Source: Epiperipatus broadwayi
Lineage: Eukaryota > Onychophora > Udeonychophora > Euonychophora > Peripatidae
DNA: 64,000 nt
NCBI GenBank assembly: GCA_028023455.1
Contig: JAQFVV010006855.1
Location: 229,437-293,436 of the forward strand
Reading direction: 5' to 3'
In this document: positions 50,740 to 63,854 of the stretch, one piece after another
Position numbering within the stretch: position 1 is the stretch's first letter
How the letters are laid out: each line of letters begins with the position of its first letter
Notes under the pieces: model-generated
Seen by the model: the letters and a program-made list of their open reading frames with translations, nothing else
Told to the model about the DNA's origin: nothing
Databases searched by the model: none
Made by a program: the position numbers and the translations under genes

Positions 50740-53700
50740 TGTGCCATTACAATTTAGTCACTAGCTAAATTTATAGTAATGTGCATGTAAGAAAGTGTAA
50801 AACAAAAAATCATCATCACAATTTTATATAACCATAAAAGAAGCTGTAGGGCATCCAAGTTCAAACCCTACCAGATCAAAATTCTAAAAGCTTTAAACAG
50901 AGAAAGAATGGGTCAACAATTACATGCTTTATTTGTTTGTGTGTTGATAGAAAGGTAATACACACATTTAAACTATTTAATATTTAATTTTTCTTTAAAA
51001 AGCAAAGTTATAATGCATACATATAGGCAATGTATGTGTAAATTATTTAATTGTTTTATATTTCAAATATTAAACATTTTAACTTTCTTTAAAACTAACC
51101 TATGCTTGATCAATTCTAACATTTTATTCTATACTTTTATTTTGCTTTTCTTTAATTATAATTGGGATTTAAAAGTTACAGACTTAATTAAATAATTGGG
51201 TTATAATTACTAAGCTAGCAATCATATTATTTAAGGTTAGTTTATGAATGATTTGAAAGAATGAAGGATGTGTGTACATTACATACAAAAATTTACATTT
51301 CCTAAATATTGAAAGAAAAGGAAGTATTAAATCTGTCAAATTATTTTTTTTTGTACAATTTTTTTGTTAAAAGAGGAAATCTGTTTAATCAGATATCGAT
51401 CTTTGTAGCAATTTTTTTTTGTAAATAATTGTTTTTCACTTTGGAAGCTTATAATGGGTCAGAGCTCTAATTTTGAAATTGTCTTATCTCAAGATCTAAA
51501 GAAGGAAGCTCAAAGATTTGAAGTGTTACCTGGATGTTAAAAAAGAGAAAAAAAAAGAAAAGAAAGGAAATAAGGATTGAGTCTATTTTTTTTTTAAACA
51601 AAAGTGTCTGGAAAAAGGATTAAACTTTTCAGTTGAAAAATAATGTAGTTGAAAATAAATTAGAGATCTAATTAAAACAAATTTGTCCAAAAATAGCAAG
51701 TGATGCTATCTCTGATTGGTTAAGTTAGCTAAAAATTGGATATAAAAAGCTGTCTTGAATTATTATTAGGATTATTGTTTTTGATTCAGATTATTAAACA
51801 ATCAAATTGAATGCTGAAAATATAAGAAATGGCTGGCTAGAAAAATTATATGTATGTCCCATCGGTTCCGGACCATCTGGAGGAAGCTGCACATCACATA
51901 GGAAAGAAAAGATGTTGTGTCTAAAATAATATTCTACACCTTTCAACTGACCAGAGAAATAAGATGTTTTTAATAGAAGGAAGAAAGCATTCACCTGCAT
52001 TCAAAGAAGATGAATTAATCTACTGATAAATATTAATCATCAAGTCCAATTAATTGTTACAACAACTGATTTTAAACTCAAGAAAATTTACAAATGTGAA
52101 AACAACTGCTGTATTTCATCCACATGCTTGACAGGAAGAGAAGAAAAATTAATATAATGATTTCCAAATTATCCACTAAAGCAAATAACCTCAATAGAGT
52201 CACCATCATCAAATAGTTATACACCTCAAGAAAGAGATTGTTCCCAGTAAAACGGAAATGGTAGCTGCAGAAATATAAACCTTATACAAGACAAGTTTGA
52301 ACCCTTGGAAATTCGCCACAAACAAAAGATCGGTAATATGACTTTTTATATCTATTTTCTTTATGATATCAGTCTTAATAAACATTTTAGCAATAAAGTG
52401 GTATATTTTATTTAAAGAACTTTTAAAGACTATTCAGATCGATTAAAAACAAGAATGTCTTACTAATAATAACTTTGAGCTTCATAAATGATCTTGAATG
52501 TATGAAAATTATTTGTTTATTAATTTTACAATATTAATGTGTAAAACAATTTTTTTTTATGGTATTATGATTTTAGTTTTAACTAATATATTATTATTAT
52601 TTTGGTTTTTAATAATATTTTGTTATTATGGGATAAAACACGCACATACATAATAATATTTTTATATGTGTATAATTGGGAGTGAATGTGAAATAATGAG
52701 TAGTATTAGAATATTAGATTATTTTGTTTCAAGTTAAGTATAGATTTCAGCGCTTGGAAGGGAGGGGGAGAAAATAATTTAAAACTCTTTTCTAAAACTT
52801 GCTCTTTCAATTTTACTAACATTTTTTTTTTACATTCTATTTACATGTTGGATTTTTAAAGTATGTGTGCTAATGAGCAGATAATATTTTTTTTCTTAAA
52901 ATACTTTTCTCATGGAGTGAAAATCATGGTCAATGTGACGTCCAACTTAATACAAAATACATTTGAAGGGAAAGGGGGAAGAACTTAAAATTAATCTGAG
53001 GATTGTTATATAATCAATTATTATTATTATTATTCATGTCAATTTTCATATTTATCTAGAAATTTTTATGTATATGTTAGAAATGTAGTAATAAATATTA
53101 GTTTGTTTTATTAAACGAGGCGTATATATTTCATTAAGTGTAGTCTTGGTTAAGTGTGATTATTCATCATCATCAATGGTTGAATATTAGTTATTTAAGA
53201 TATAAGTAAATATGCTAAAATTAAGCAATAATTATGAATTTCTTTATAAAATTTAGTTTTATGTTTAGGCTTAGTCCTAGAGCTGTAGTTGAAACCCTTG
53301 TCATTATTGTTATTATTATCATCATCATCATCGTCATCAACGTTTTAATTAATGAGCTGTTTAACTGTTTAAAGGCCATAAATAAATATTGATTTTATAA
53401 TATTTAGTGATTTCTTAGTATTATTATAACCACATCCCATCATCTATTTCATGCAAGGATGAGTGAATTGCCATCCTAAATTAGTTATATATAATCTGAG
53501 CTAGTGAACTTATAAAAATATTGAAACACATTTGTTATGTTAAGATCTGAGAAATGATTTATGTCTAATATACTCCACTTTGGTTTAAAGATGTTTTACT
53601 TTTACCTAACTATTAGTGCTTATAGTGATATGGCTCAAAAAGCAAAATCTCTCATTTTTATTAGAAATAAAGTACCAAAAAGGGATTCAAACCCGGTACA

Positions 53701-54040
53701 TGTGAAAGGTTATTAGATATAACCGTGTCTAGATTCAGATAATCTAGTGGCGCCCTGCTAGACCATATTCACTTAGTATTTGTTTAAACATGCACTTAAC
53801 ATCAAACCAAGAAATGAAAGTGGATAAAACCTACTACCTGTATACCTGAGTTATATTTTATTGAAATTACTAGTGTACTCACTTCACGTGATTTCCATAT
53901 ACCTGAGTTATAATACATTGCTATAATACTGGTTATTAACAATTTGCTTATAATTATTGATATTTTAAATATTATGATCATTCTATGGACTACTCAGGTA
54001 TGGTAATATCTTTTTTTTTTGATTCATTTATTATGTTACA
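50740..54040 (+). repeat. element D 5' LTR
   Basis: 3301 bp. It matches the 3' LTR closely to 53928; the last ~112 bp (53929-54040) match only loosely, apart from CATTTATTAT near the end. A tRNA-promoter-like B box (GATTCAAACCC, about 53684) suggests an old SINE piece within it. Confidence 0.88.
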
Positions 54041-54041
54041 A

Positions 54042-54059
54042 TGGACACCCAACTGGGGC
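54042..54059 (+). other. element D primer-binding site
   Basis: TGGACACCCAACTGGGGC begins one base after the LTR end; it would pair with the 3' end of a host tRNA to start reverse transcription. Confidence 0.7.
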
Positions 54060-54629
54060 CTGATATTTGGCCATATACCTGAAAAAGAGAGTCTATAGAA
54101 TGATGGGAGATGTGTGGTTAAAAATAGAGAAATTTTTTTTTAGTAAAATTTTTTTTTTCAGTAAAAATTTTTTTTTTTGTCTTACAAAATTTTCTTGGCC
54201 AAACAGTCTTATTTTAGATGATGATGTTTAATATGATTTAATTTTTCATTGATGATGATAAAATGGGTACAGCCATAAAACAGCTTGTTTTTTTTTTTAT
54301 TTTATCAATTTTGAAAATAGAGATGAATATCACAACTTAAGACAAAGGTGAAATAAATAATAGATTTTTTTTTGTGGAACATTAAAATAATTTATTGCCA
54401 GATAGGATAGGCATAGTAATAGTGATGAATTATGGAATAGTAGTCTCATGTGTGTTTGGGGAGTTCATTTTGTAAAAAGTCTATGATTTTAGAGGTTTGA
54501 TTGGATGGTTGATCGTTGGAGTTTGGTTGGTTAGATTGCAGTTTTGATGATGAGTGGAGAGTTTTGTCATTGCCTTGAGAATGCTATGTATTTCGTGTAA
54601 CTTATGAATGATCAAACCCATTCACTGCT

Positions 54630-54917
54630 CCAACCCAATTTATATGTTATCTTTATTTTATCATGAAGCAGTTAACAGCAGACCTGCCATGATACCAGCC
54701 TATAAGTCTCCAAGAGAGAGAGCACGGCATAGTTTTCCAATCAAGTTTATATGTTATTCTTATTTTATCATGAAGCAGTTAACAGTAGTCCTGCCATGAT
54801 ATCAGCCTATAAGTCTCCAAGAGAGAGAGCAAGGTTTCGTTTTTGTAGTCTATAATAAGCAGGGCATTCCTTGATACTTGCCACATAAGACTCCAAGAGA
54901 GAGAGCAAGGCATTGTT
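54630..54917 (+). repeat. leader tandem repeat in element D
   Basis: A 107 bp unit with TCATGAAGCAGTTAACAG and AAGTCTCCAAGAGAGAGAGC occurs at 54661 and 54768, with a shortened third copy ending near 54917. Confidence 0.8.
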
Positions 54918-55375
54918 TATCTACTTTAGCCCCTAAGACTTAAAATACATCTTTTATTGCAACAGAGTTTGCTTCATTCAATCAAGGGTTGTGGTAGTTA
55001 ATAGTGATCGAATTGGGATGATCTTCTGAGTGCTCGTGATGCATTGTGTGATTATAGTGCTGTGACTGAATTCTTTTATTTATCTCAAGATTGTGAACTG
55101 CTAGTCATTCTGTGGACTGTCAATATCTGTCGGATTTCTGGGAGAATGGATGAATGTATAATTTGGGCTATTACAGACAGACATGCACTATATAGATTAT
55201 TGTTGTGTAGTTCATTAAATAAGGATATTAAAAATTTTTTTTGTTGTATTTGTAAATGCATAATAAGGTGAAAATCAAATCAGTCAGTTGGTCAGAATAG
55301 GTGTCAGACAGGGAGAAGATGTGTGGATTTTTGATGGTCAGGGAAGTACAGATGGGATATATATAGTTTTATAAC

Positions 55376-57290
55376 ATGAGTGAACTAAATTATAGTATGG
55401 AAGAGGTTATGGAAGAGGAAGGTGCCCCAATCCCAGGGATCAGTGATCATTTTTATCCTGAAGAAGAGGAAATAGAGGAAAATGCCTCTAAAGTCAATAG
55501 CAATAATAAGGCCTCAAGTACAGAAATGGTAGATGAGGAGCCAGAAGTGGGCCAGGCTCAGATAGCAAAGATGGCACCATCAGACATGGACATGATAATG
55601 CAGATGTTGAAAAGGTTCAGAGAAGATGTAAGAGAAGATATGAAGCAGTTCAGAGAAAGTTTAAAAGATGATAAAAAAGGCATAGAAAGTGTAGAAAGTT
55701 TAAAAAAAGAGGATAAGAGGAGTGAAGATGAATTAAAAGAAAATATCAATAGCTCTGTTGAAAACAACAATAAAATTCCTATAGCTTTGGGAAATAAAAT
55801 AGAGAAACATGGGAAAAGAGCCTCAATTCCTGGAGTTAATAATCTTTATAAAGAAGAGGATGGAGAGGTTGTAATGGGATTAGAAGTTACTGTAAAAGTA
55901 AAGGGGATAGTAACAAGTACTGAAGAGTTTCAGATTCGAATAAAGAAGGAAGCACTATCAGGTATAAAATTGACCAGACTGATGAAAGATTGTATGTTTC
56001 AAAACATACAAGAAGATTATAACAAATCCAAAAGAAATAAGGAAAGTCTGGAACAAAAGGTTTGTCGTTCTGTGAAAAGATGGATAGAAAGTCTAAGAGA
56101 GGATAGCAAAAAGAGTGCAGAAAGTATAATAGAAGGTAGTCAAAGATTAGAAGATAATGCTGAAACCTCTTTAGAAGATAGAGCAGGAGAGATGGGTGAA
56201 TATGTTAGACTTGTAAAACGGAAAGGTAGTCAGAGCTTACCAGTTTTAAAAGATAATCTGGATAGTCCGACCACTGATAATAAAGAAAATAATGTAAAGT
56301 TAGATACACTGATAGAGAATAGGCTCCAAGAAGTAGAAAGGCCAATAGTAGCCATAATACCAAATCTCCCAGTAAAGAAAGTAAATGAGATGATGACCAA
56401 AGAGCAGATTGGGATAGATCATGAAGTGAAAAGAAGGAAAAGAGAGTTGGAGGAAAAACTTCATGCATCCGATAAGATGATTGATTTAAGAGAGGCAATA
56501 AGGGAGATGAAACCAGTTATTTTAGAAAGAGAGCAAAAGTTTCAACAGTCTGTAGTTCTCAATCTAGTAACAAACCAGCATGTGTGGTTTCAAAAATCTG
56601 TCTTCTTAAATAGATTGGAGATACCTTATATATGGTATAGAGAGGCAATCTCTCTGAAAAATGTAAATGTCCAAATCTCTCTGAAAAATTCAACTGCTCT
56701 GAAAAAGTCAAAAATAAGTTATATCTGGTACAGAGAGGCAATCTCTCTGAAAAATTTAAATGCTCTGTTAAATTTAAGTGTGCCTTATATTTGGTACAAA
56801 GAGTCAACCTTTTTAGAGAGTTTAAAAATAAATTATACATGGCACAGAGAGTCAATCTCTCTGAAGAGTTTAAATGAATTATATCTGGTACAGAGAATCA
56901 ATCTCTCTGGAAATTTTAAATGTGCCTTATATATGGTACAAAGAGTCAACCTTTCTAGAAAATTTAAAAATAAATTATACGTGGCCCAGAGAATCAATCT
57001 CTCTGGAAGATTTAAGGATGAATTATATATGGTACAGAGAGTCAATCTTTCTGGAAAGTTTAAAAATAAAGTATGTATGGTATAGAGAGTCAATCTCTCT
57101 GAAAAACTTCAAGGCATATTACGTATGGTACCAAGAGTCCATATTTCTAAATGGAGTTTGTAAGAGGAGGTTATATAAAATAAATCCTCCAGATATGTTT
57201 TATAAATATCCAGTCAAGATGAAAAATGGAAATATTAAAAGGGGACTGGATGTACAGGTGCATTTTTATGCAGACCACAATATGATTTGA
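55376..57290 (+). pseudogene. element D repeat protein (gag-position gene), frameshifted
   Basis: Starts at 55376 (MSELNYSMEE). Residues 1-75 are acidic; about 75-130 and 200-390 are charged, predicted coiled coil; 160-200 (GLEVTVKVKG) is a short beta-like patch. From about residue 415 the protein turns into ten or so tandem units of 16 residues with the core YIWYRESISL, arranged partly as three-unit groups (144 bp). A one-base shift near 56871 moves the true frame to the one ending at 57290; the first frame stays open to 57085 only because the 48 bp units lack stops in both frames. It sits where gag belongs but shows no capsid motif. Function unknown; self-association is a guess. Confidence 0.6.
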
Positions 57291-57416
57291 AAAGAAAAAA
57301 AGCCATTCCAAATTACTAAAAAAATAGGAGAGAATGCCTTTATGCTTGCTGCTCTTGATGGGAATAAGGGGACCTATAATGCTAGGAGTTTGATCCCTTA
57401 TACTTCAGCAGAATAG
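57291..57416 (+). pseudogene. integrase C-terminal tail remnant
   Basis: In the same frame as the preceding gene, just after its TGA (57288-57290). It reads KKPFQITKKIGENAFML, then LDGNKGTYNARSLIPY before TAG 57414-57416. This resembles the GPF/Y module and the N-x-R-x-L-x-P-Y end found at the C-terminus of Ty3/Gypsy integrases. It suggests that element D arose by deletion of most of pol, keeping the last codons next to the polypurine tract. Confidence 0.6.
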
Positions 57417-57593
57417 CCTGGCAAAGATCTCCAAATAAATTACTTTTAGGTTTTCTAATGAAAAATATATTTACCAGTAGTTAATTTTTTTTTTTATATA
57501 TATATTATAAGTGTTTATTATTATTAGTGTATTTATTAGTTAGGATTTTTTTTTTAAAATATAGTTAAAACAAAAGTGCTGATGATTTTATCC

Positions 57594-57607
57594 GAAGGGG
57601 GAGAAAG
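57594..57607 (+). other. element D polypurine tract
   Basis: GAAGGGGGAGAAAG, one base before the TGTGCC start of the 3' LTR. Confidence 0.8.
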
Positions 57608-57608
57608 T

Positions 57609-60600
57609 TGTGCCATTACAATTTAGTCACTAGCTAAATTTATAGTAATGTGCATGTAAGAAAGTGTAAAACAAAAAATCATCATCACAATTTTATATAA
57701 CCATAAAAGAAGCTGTAGGGCATCCAAGTTCAAACCCTACCAGATCAAAATTCTAAAAGCTTTAAACAGAGAAAGAATGGGTCAACAATTACATGCTTTA
57801 TTTGTTTGTGTGTTGATAGAAAGGTAATACACACATTTAAACTATTTAATATTTAATTTTTCTTTAAAAAGCAAAGTTATAATGCATACATATAGGCAAT
57901 GTATGTGTAAATTATTTAATTGTTTTATATTTCAAATATTAAACATTTTAACTTTCTTTAAAACTAACCTATGCTTGATCAATTCTAATATTTTATTCTA
58001 TACTTTTATTTTGCTTTTCTTTAATTATAATTGGGATTTAAAAGTTACAGACTTAATTAAATAATTGGGTTATAATTACTAAGCTAGCAATCATATTATT
58101 TAGGGTTAGTTTATGAATGATTTGAAAGAATGAAGGATGTGTGTACATTACATACAAAAATTTACATTTCCTAAATATTGAAAGAAAAGGAAGTATTAAA
58201 TCTGTCAAATTATTTTTTTTTGTACAATTTTTTTTGTTAAAAGAGGAAATCTGTTTAATCAGATATCGATCTTTGTAGCAAATTTTTTTTTGTAAATGAT
58301 TGTTTCACTTTGGAAGCTTATAATGGGTCAGATCTCTAATTTTGAAATTGTCTTATCTCAAGATCTAAAGAAGGAAGCTCAAAGATTTGAAGTGTTACCT
58401 GGATGTTAAAAAAGAAAAAAAAAGAAAAGAAAGGAAATAAGGATTGAGTCTATTTTTTTTTTAAACAAAAGTGTCTGGAAAAAGGATTAAACTTTTCAGT
58501 TGAAAAATAATGTAGTTGAAAATAAATTAGAGATCTAATTAAAACAAATTTGTCCAAAAATAGCAAGTGATGCTATCTCTGATTGGTTAAGTTAGCTAAA
58601 AATTGGATATAAAAAGCTGTCTTGAATTATTATTAGGATTATTGTTTTTGATTCAGATTATTAAACAATCAAATTGAATGTTGAAAATATAAGAAATGGC
58701 AGGCTAGAAAAATTATATGTATGTTCCATTTGCCGGACCATCTGGAGGAAGCTGCACATCACATAGGAAAGAAAAGATGTTGTGTCTAAAATAATATTCT
58801 ACACCTTTCAACTGACCAGAGAAATAAGATGTTTTTAATAGAAGGAAGAAAGCATTCACCTGCATTCAAAGAAGATGAATTAATCTACTGATAAATATTA
58901 ATCATCAAGTCCAATTAATTGTTACAACAACTGATTTTAAACTCAAGAAAATTTACAAATGTGAAAACAACTGCTGTATTTCATCCACATGCTTGACAGG
59001 AAGAGAAGAAAAATTAATATAATGATTTCCAAATTATCCACTAAAGCAAATAACCTCAATAGAGTCACCATCATCAAATAGTTATACACCTCAAGAAAGA
59101 GATTGTTCCCAGTAAAACGGAAATGGTAGCTGCAGAAATATAAACCTTATACAAGACAAGTTTGAACCCTTGGAAATTCGCCACAAACAAAAGATCGGTA
59201 ATATGACTTTTTATATCTATTTTCTTTATGATATCAGTCTTAATAAACATTTTAGCAATAAAGTGGTATATTTTATTTAAAGAACTTTTAAAGACTATTC
59301 AGATCGATTAAAACAAGAATGTCTTACTAAAAATAACTTTGAGCTTCATAAATGATCTTGAATGTATGAAAATTATTTGTTTATTAATTTTACAATATTA
59401 ATGTGTAAAACAATTTTTTTTTATGGTATTATGATTTTAGTTTTAACTAATATATTATTATTATTTTGGTTTTTAATAATATTTTGTTATTATGGGATAA
59501 AACACGCACATACATAATAATATTTTTATATGTGTATAATTGGGAGTGAATGTGAAATAATGAGTAGTATTAGAATATTAGATTATTTTGTTTCAAGTTA
59601 AGTATAGATTTCAGCGCTTGGAAGGGAGGGGGAGAAAATAATTTAAAACTCTTTTCTAAAACTTGCTCTTTCAATTTTACTAACATTTTTTTTTTACATT
59701 CTATTTACATGTTGGATTTTTAAAGTATGTGTGCTAATGAGCAGATAATATTTTTTTTTCTTAAAATACTTTTCTCATGGAGTGAAAATCATGGTCAATG
59801 TGACGTCCAACTTAATACAAAATACATTTGAAGGGAAAGGGGGAAGAACTTAAAATTAATCTGAGGATTGTTATATAATCAATTATTATTATTATTATTC
59901 ATGTCAATTTTCATATTTATCTAGAAATTTTTATGTATATGTTAGAAATGTAGTAATAAATATTAGTTTGTTTTATTAAACGAGGCGTATATATTTCATT
60001 AAGTGTAGTCTTGGTTAAGTGTGATTATTCATCATCATCAATGGTTGAATATTAGTTATTTAAGATATAAGTAAATATGCTAAAATTAAGCAATAATTAT
60101 GAATTTCTTTATAAAATTTAGTTTTATGTTTAGGCTTAGTCCTAGAGCTGTAGTTGAAACCCTTGTCATTATTGTTATTATTATCATCATCATCATCGTC
60201 ATCAACGTTTTAATTAATGAGCTGTTTAACTGTTTAAAGGCCATAAATAAATATTGATTTTATAATATTTAGTGATTTCTTAGTATTATTATAACCACAT
60301 CCCATCATCTATTTCATGCAAGGATGAGTGAATTGCCATCCTAAATTAGTTATATATAATCTGAGCTAGTGAACTTATAAAAATATTGAAACACATTTGT
60401 TATGCTAAGATCTGAGAAATGATTTATGTCTAATATACTCCACTTTGGTTTAAAGATGTTTTACTTTTACCTAACTATTAGTGCTTATAGTGATATGGCT
60501 CAAAAAGCAAAATCTCTCATTTTTATTAGAAATAAAGTACCAAAAAGGGATTCAAACCCGGTACATGTGAAAGGTTATTAGATATAACCGTGTCTAGATT

Positions 60601-60884
60601 CAGATAATCTAGTGGCGCCCTGCTAGACCATATTCACTTAGTATTTGTTTAAACATGCACTTAACATCAAACCAAGAAATGAAAGTGGATAAAACCTACT
60701 GCCTGTATACCTGAGTTATATTTTATTGAAATTACTAGTGTACTCACTTCACGTGATTTCCATATACCTGAGTTATAATACATTGCTATAATAATTTGCT
60801 AATAAGTTGCTTATAATTCTTGATAGTGTTATATTTTGAACCTTTACTTAGTTATTTCTATTTGAACTCATTTATTATTTTACA
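57609..60884 (+). repeat. element D 3' LTR
   Basis: 3276 bp copy of the 5' LTR. The identical 60-codon frames at 51013-51195 and 57882-58064 simply reflect this duplication. Confidence 0.88.
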
Positions 60885-63790
60885 ATATATATATATATCA
60901 ATGGCCGAGTACCACTAGTTTTATTAATGTTATTTCAGTCTTATACAATCCCACCATTGCAATTTAGTATTTCTGTATTTAAAAGTATCTGCCTTGGTGA
61001 AAATCAAGTGGTCTGTCTTTTAAATGTTTTTCTTTTTCAATAAATATTTGGTCATAAAATGAAATATAATTTGCTAAATGTATTTTACTTATTTTAAATT
61101 TTCCAAATATATTGTACTTATTTTTAAGTCCGTAATGTCATCATGAAAACAGTTTTTTTTACATATATAATAAATCTCAGAACGCTCCCCAAAATAATAT
61201 GTTTAGTCACCATGTTTCAGAACTGTAAATCAAAGCATTAATGGCAATATTATGTAATTCTTTTAATAATTGATTGTCATCTTAATACCATACCCACCAA
61301 AGATGTGTGTTAAATTATATGTACTATTTAGTTAATAAAAGAGCATATGAGAACCCTTTGCGTGAACTCCAATCTGTAATTATTTACCCTTTGCTAGACA
61401 GCTTGTTCATTCACACACATATAAATGTATATAATTAAGTCATAATGTATAATAATTTGTTATTATATTAAACAATATTTTTTATTGTCTAACTTGTCAG
61501 AGTAGTTCAAATTCCTTTTTCTCCACTTCCAAACGTACCATGCGTATACATATTTTAATCAAGTCATAGTTAATAGATGTTCCATTGTCTTTTCCGCTCT
61601 GCTAGTGGGCCGGACTTAAGAATTAATTCTCATGGACCATCATTGTTATGTTATCCATTGGGTGTTTGATCTGGGGCATAGGGAATGGGTTTGAATCCAG
61701 GTTGGTCCCTATATAAATCTCAGGATTGACTGGGTTTGAAGTACATTTTTGTTAGATAGATCTACATGTTTTGACCAGTACAATACATCATACAAGTTTA
61801 CATGAGTAAGGGCGAGAGAACATCAATTTACTGATATTACGATGTAGGTTAAATGCTTTTACAAAAAATCTATTACAGATCACAGTTTTACATGCATTGT
61901 GGATTTTAAAATATATGAGATAACACTAATAATTTAGAAACATATGTTTCTCCTTATTACAGAAAAAAATTAATGTTACCAACTAATTTAAAATATATTT
62001 TATAAAGAAAATACATCTTTTACAAAAGTTATTTTAACAATTATAATAAGATTAAATTATAATCGAAAGCAATATGAACTGCAATCTTATGTAAAGTCAC
62101 TGCACACACTTTAGAAGACTTAAAATTTGATAATGTTTGTGATCATTTCCAAGTAAATAGATTATAAAGATGTTTTACACATGATGTTGTTTGGAAAACA
62201 TCAATTATTACTGATAGTTCCCAAGGCATAACCAATCTTGTACTCTATTGTCTTAGAAATGAAAAAAAGATTATCGTATAAAATATAATAAAATAAATGG
62301 TATGGCCTCTGATACCACCAGTGATGATTATCTTCGGTACAATAAGTGATTATTGATAGTCTCCTTAGAATGTCAATGCTATTAAACAATCCAAAACAAA
62401 GCAAAACTCTCCATAGTGATCATGTGATGTTTAATGTCAATGCTAAAATACATCTATAGTTTATTAAGGTAATAAAATTATTCAATGTTTTGAAAGCTTT
62501 ATAAATGTAGATGTAACAATCAACCCTTAAGCCATCAGCAACATCAACCAAACATTAATTTATTTACAGGTCATAAATCCACGAAAAATTATAATCTAAT
62601 ACACACACACACATATATATAGTTTTTTGCATCCCTCATGTACAAAACCATACTTGATTAGGGATAAGTATCTTCAGCACAATAAATGTAAGAATGTTCT
62701 TAAAAGTTGACATTAATTAGGTCGTATTCGTAACAATTGAATAACAATAGTTGATTGATCAATTACAGTATGGGGCTATGAACATATTTTACTATTAGAA
62801 CATTGCACTTTTTTATTTTATTTTATAAAATCCTAATAATATTACTGCCAAAAAACTATTATTACAAATATCAGCTTTCTTAACTTCTGGAACTATAAAT
62901 AATTTATTATTTATGGAAAATATGTTAATCTCCATCACTTATGGAACCTCAAATAATCAAATTTAGAGTTATTAACTTCATTGTGTCGCTCTATAATAGA
63001 CACATATATAATTCAAATTGTTTGCTTCCATTTCATCCCAGAAAACTCTAAATGCATTTGTTATACTATAAATAAGTTACGTTTAATTTTATAAATTATT
63101 TTGATGCAGAATGGCTGATTTTAAAACGATTTTTTTGCGATTAAATGTAATAAATATATTATCTGTGAAAGATTGTAGTTCATAATATTTTAACAAATTA
63201 TCAATGAATAATAGCTGTGTATCATTATAGTTCATTCTATTTTTGTAATTATATGAAGAGATAAATTAAATAGTGGTAATCTAATCGTACTATTCGTGAT
63301 TAATTTCAGACTATCGATAACGTGAAACAGAAACTAATGTGATCGATCAGATAATTTTTGCCCCCCCCCCTCCACTTTTAAAATGATAAAATTGGTTTGT
63401 TTTTTGCTGTCATAAATACATAGTTTGCTAATTTGTTTACATGAAACACCAATATTAAATCGCATTGAAATTTTAAAGCAATTACTGTATATCGATTCCG
63501 TTTTATTTTTTCATTGACAGTTTTAACTTAAAAATAATGATGTTACAGCAAGAATAAATAGTTCAAAGTTCATTTACATTTTTCAGCTATTAATTGTACT
63601 TAAAATTAAAAAAAAAATATTGCCAATGCAAATCCAATTGCATCTATTAAATCTATGTTTTCAGGTATAAAAATGTTCATTTAGAATTTGGAAAAACATT
63701 TAAATTTGAATCACATAGCATTATCATCTATTGGTTTGTTTCTGTTATTTGATATTTCGTAACTATTCATGAATCCACTGGTCTGTAGCA
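60885..63790. other. AT-rich stretch upstream of possible gene
   Basis: No supportable gene. It contains a TA run after element D, a CA/TA run near 62602-62619, a ten-base C run at 63361-63370 and a minus-strand frame (62201-62404) without protein character. If the exon at 63791 is real, this includes its promoter and 5' UTR, but no clear core promoter was identified. Confidence 0.45.
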
Positions 63791-63848
63791 ATGAATTCTC
63801 AATCTGATCAAAGTAAGATGGTTTCCGGACAAGTCCAAATAGTTGAAG
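63791..63848 (+). CDS. possible first coding exon, partial gene
   Basis: ATG at 63791 opens 19 codons (MNSQSDQSKMVSGQVQIVE) plus one base, then an ideal vertebrate/invertebrate 5' splice site GTAAGT (63849-63854); the following sequence soon runs into stops, as expected of an intron. The rest of the gene would lie beyond the window. The product is not recognised. The call rests only on the reading frame and donor, so chance is possible. Confidence 0.35.
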
Positions 63849-63854
63849 GTAAGT

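Larger units (their letters stand above)
50740..60884 (+). mobile_element. element D: long-LTR retrotransposon with repeat protein
   Basis: LTRs 50740-54040 (3301 bp) and 57609-60884 (3276 bp), TGTGCC...TTACA, flanked by ATAT (50736-50739 and 60885-60888). A primer-binding site TGGACACCCAACTGGGGC sits at 54042-54059, one base after the 5' LTR, and a polypurine tract GAAGGGGGAGAAAG at 57594-57607 precedes the 3' LTR. The 3.57 kb interior has a 1.3 kb leader with tandem repeats, one long gene of unfamiliar type and a short integrase-like tail. There is no reverse transcriptase, so it is non-autonomous. The first 3.19 kb of the two LTRs are about 99% alike by eye. Confidence 0.92.

Noticed and set aside
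51013-51195. A 60-codon frame identical to that at 57882-58064
   Set aside because: It is inside both LTRs of element D, so identity follows from LTR duplication. It is short and Phe/Leu/Asn-rich in AT-rich DNA.
53640-53780. tRNA or SINE promoter: GATTCAAACCC with nearby structured sequence, also GGTTTGAATCC near 61689
   Set aside because: The B-box matches are partial and no A box at the right distance or tRNA cloverleaf could be drawn. Possible SINE debris only.
54650-54917. CRISPR-like spacing of short repeats
   Set aside because: The units are contiguous 107 bp tandem copies without unique spacers, in a eukaryotic retrotransposon leader.
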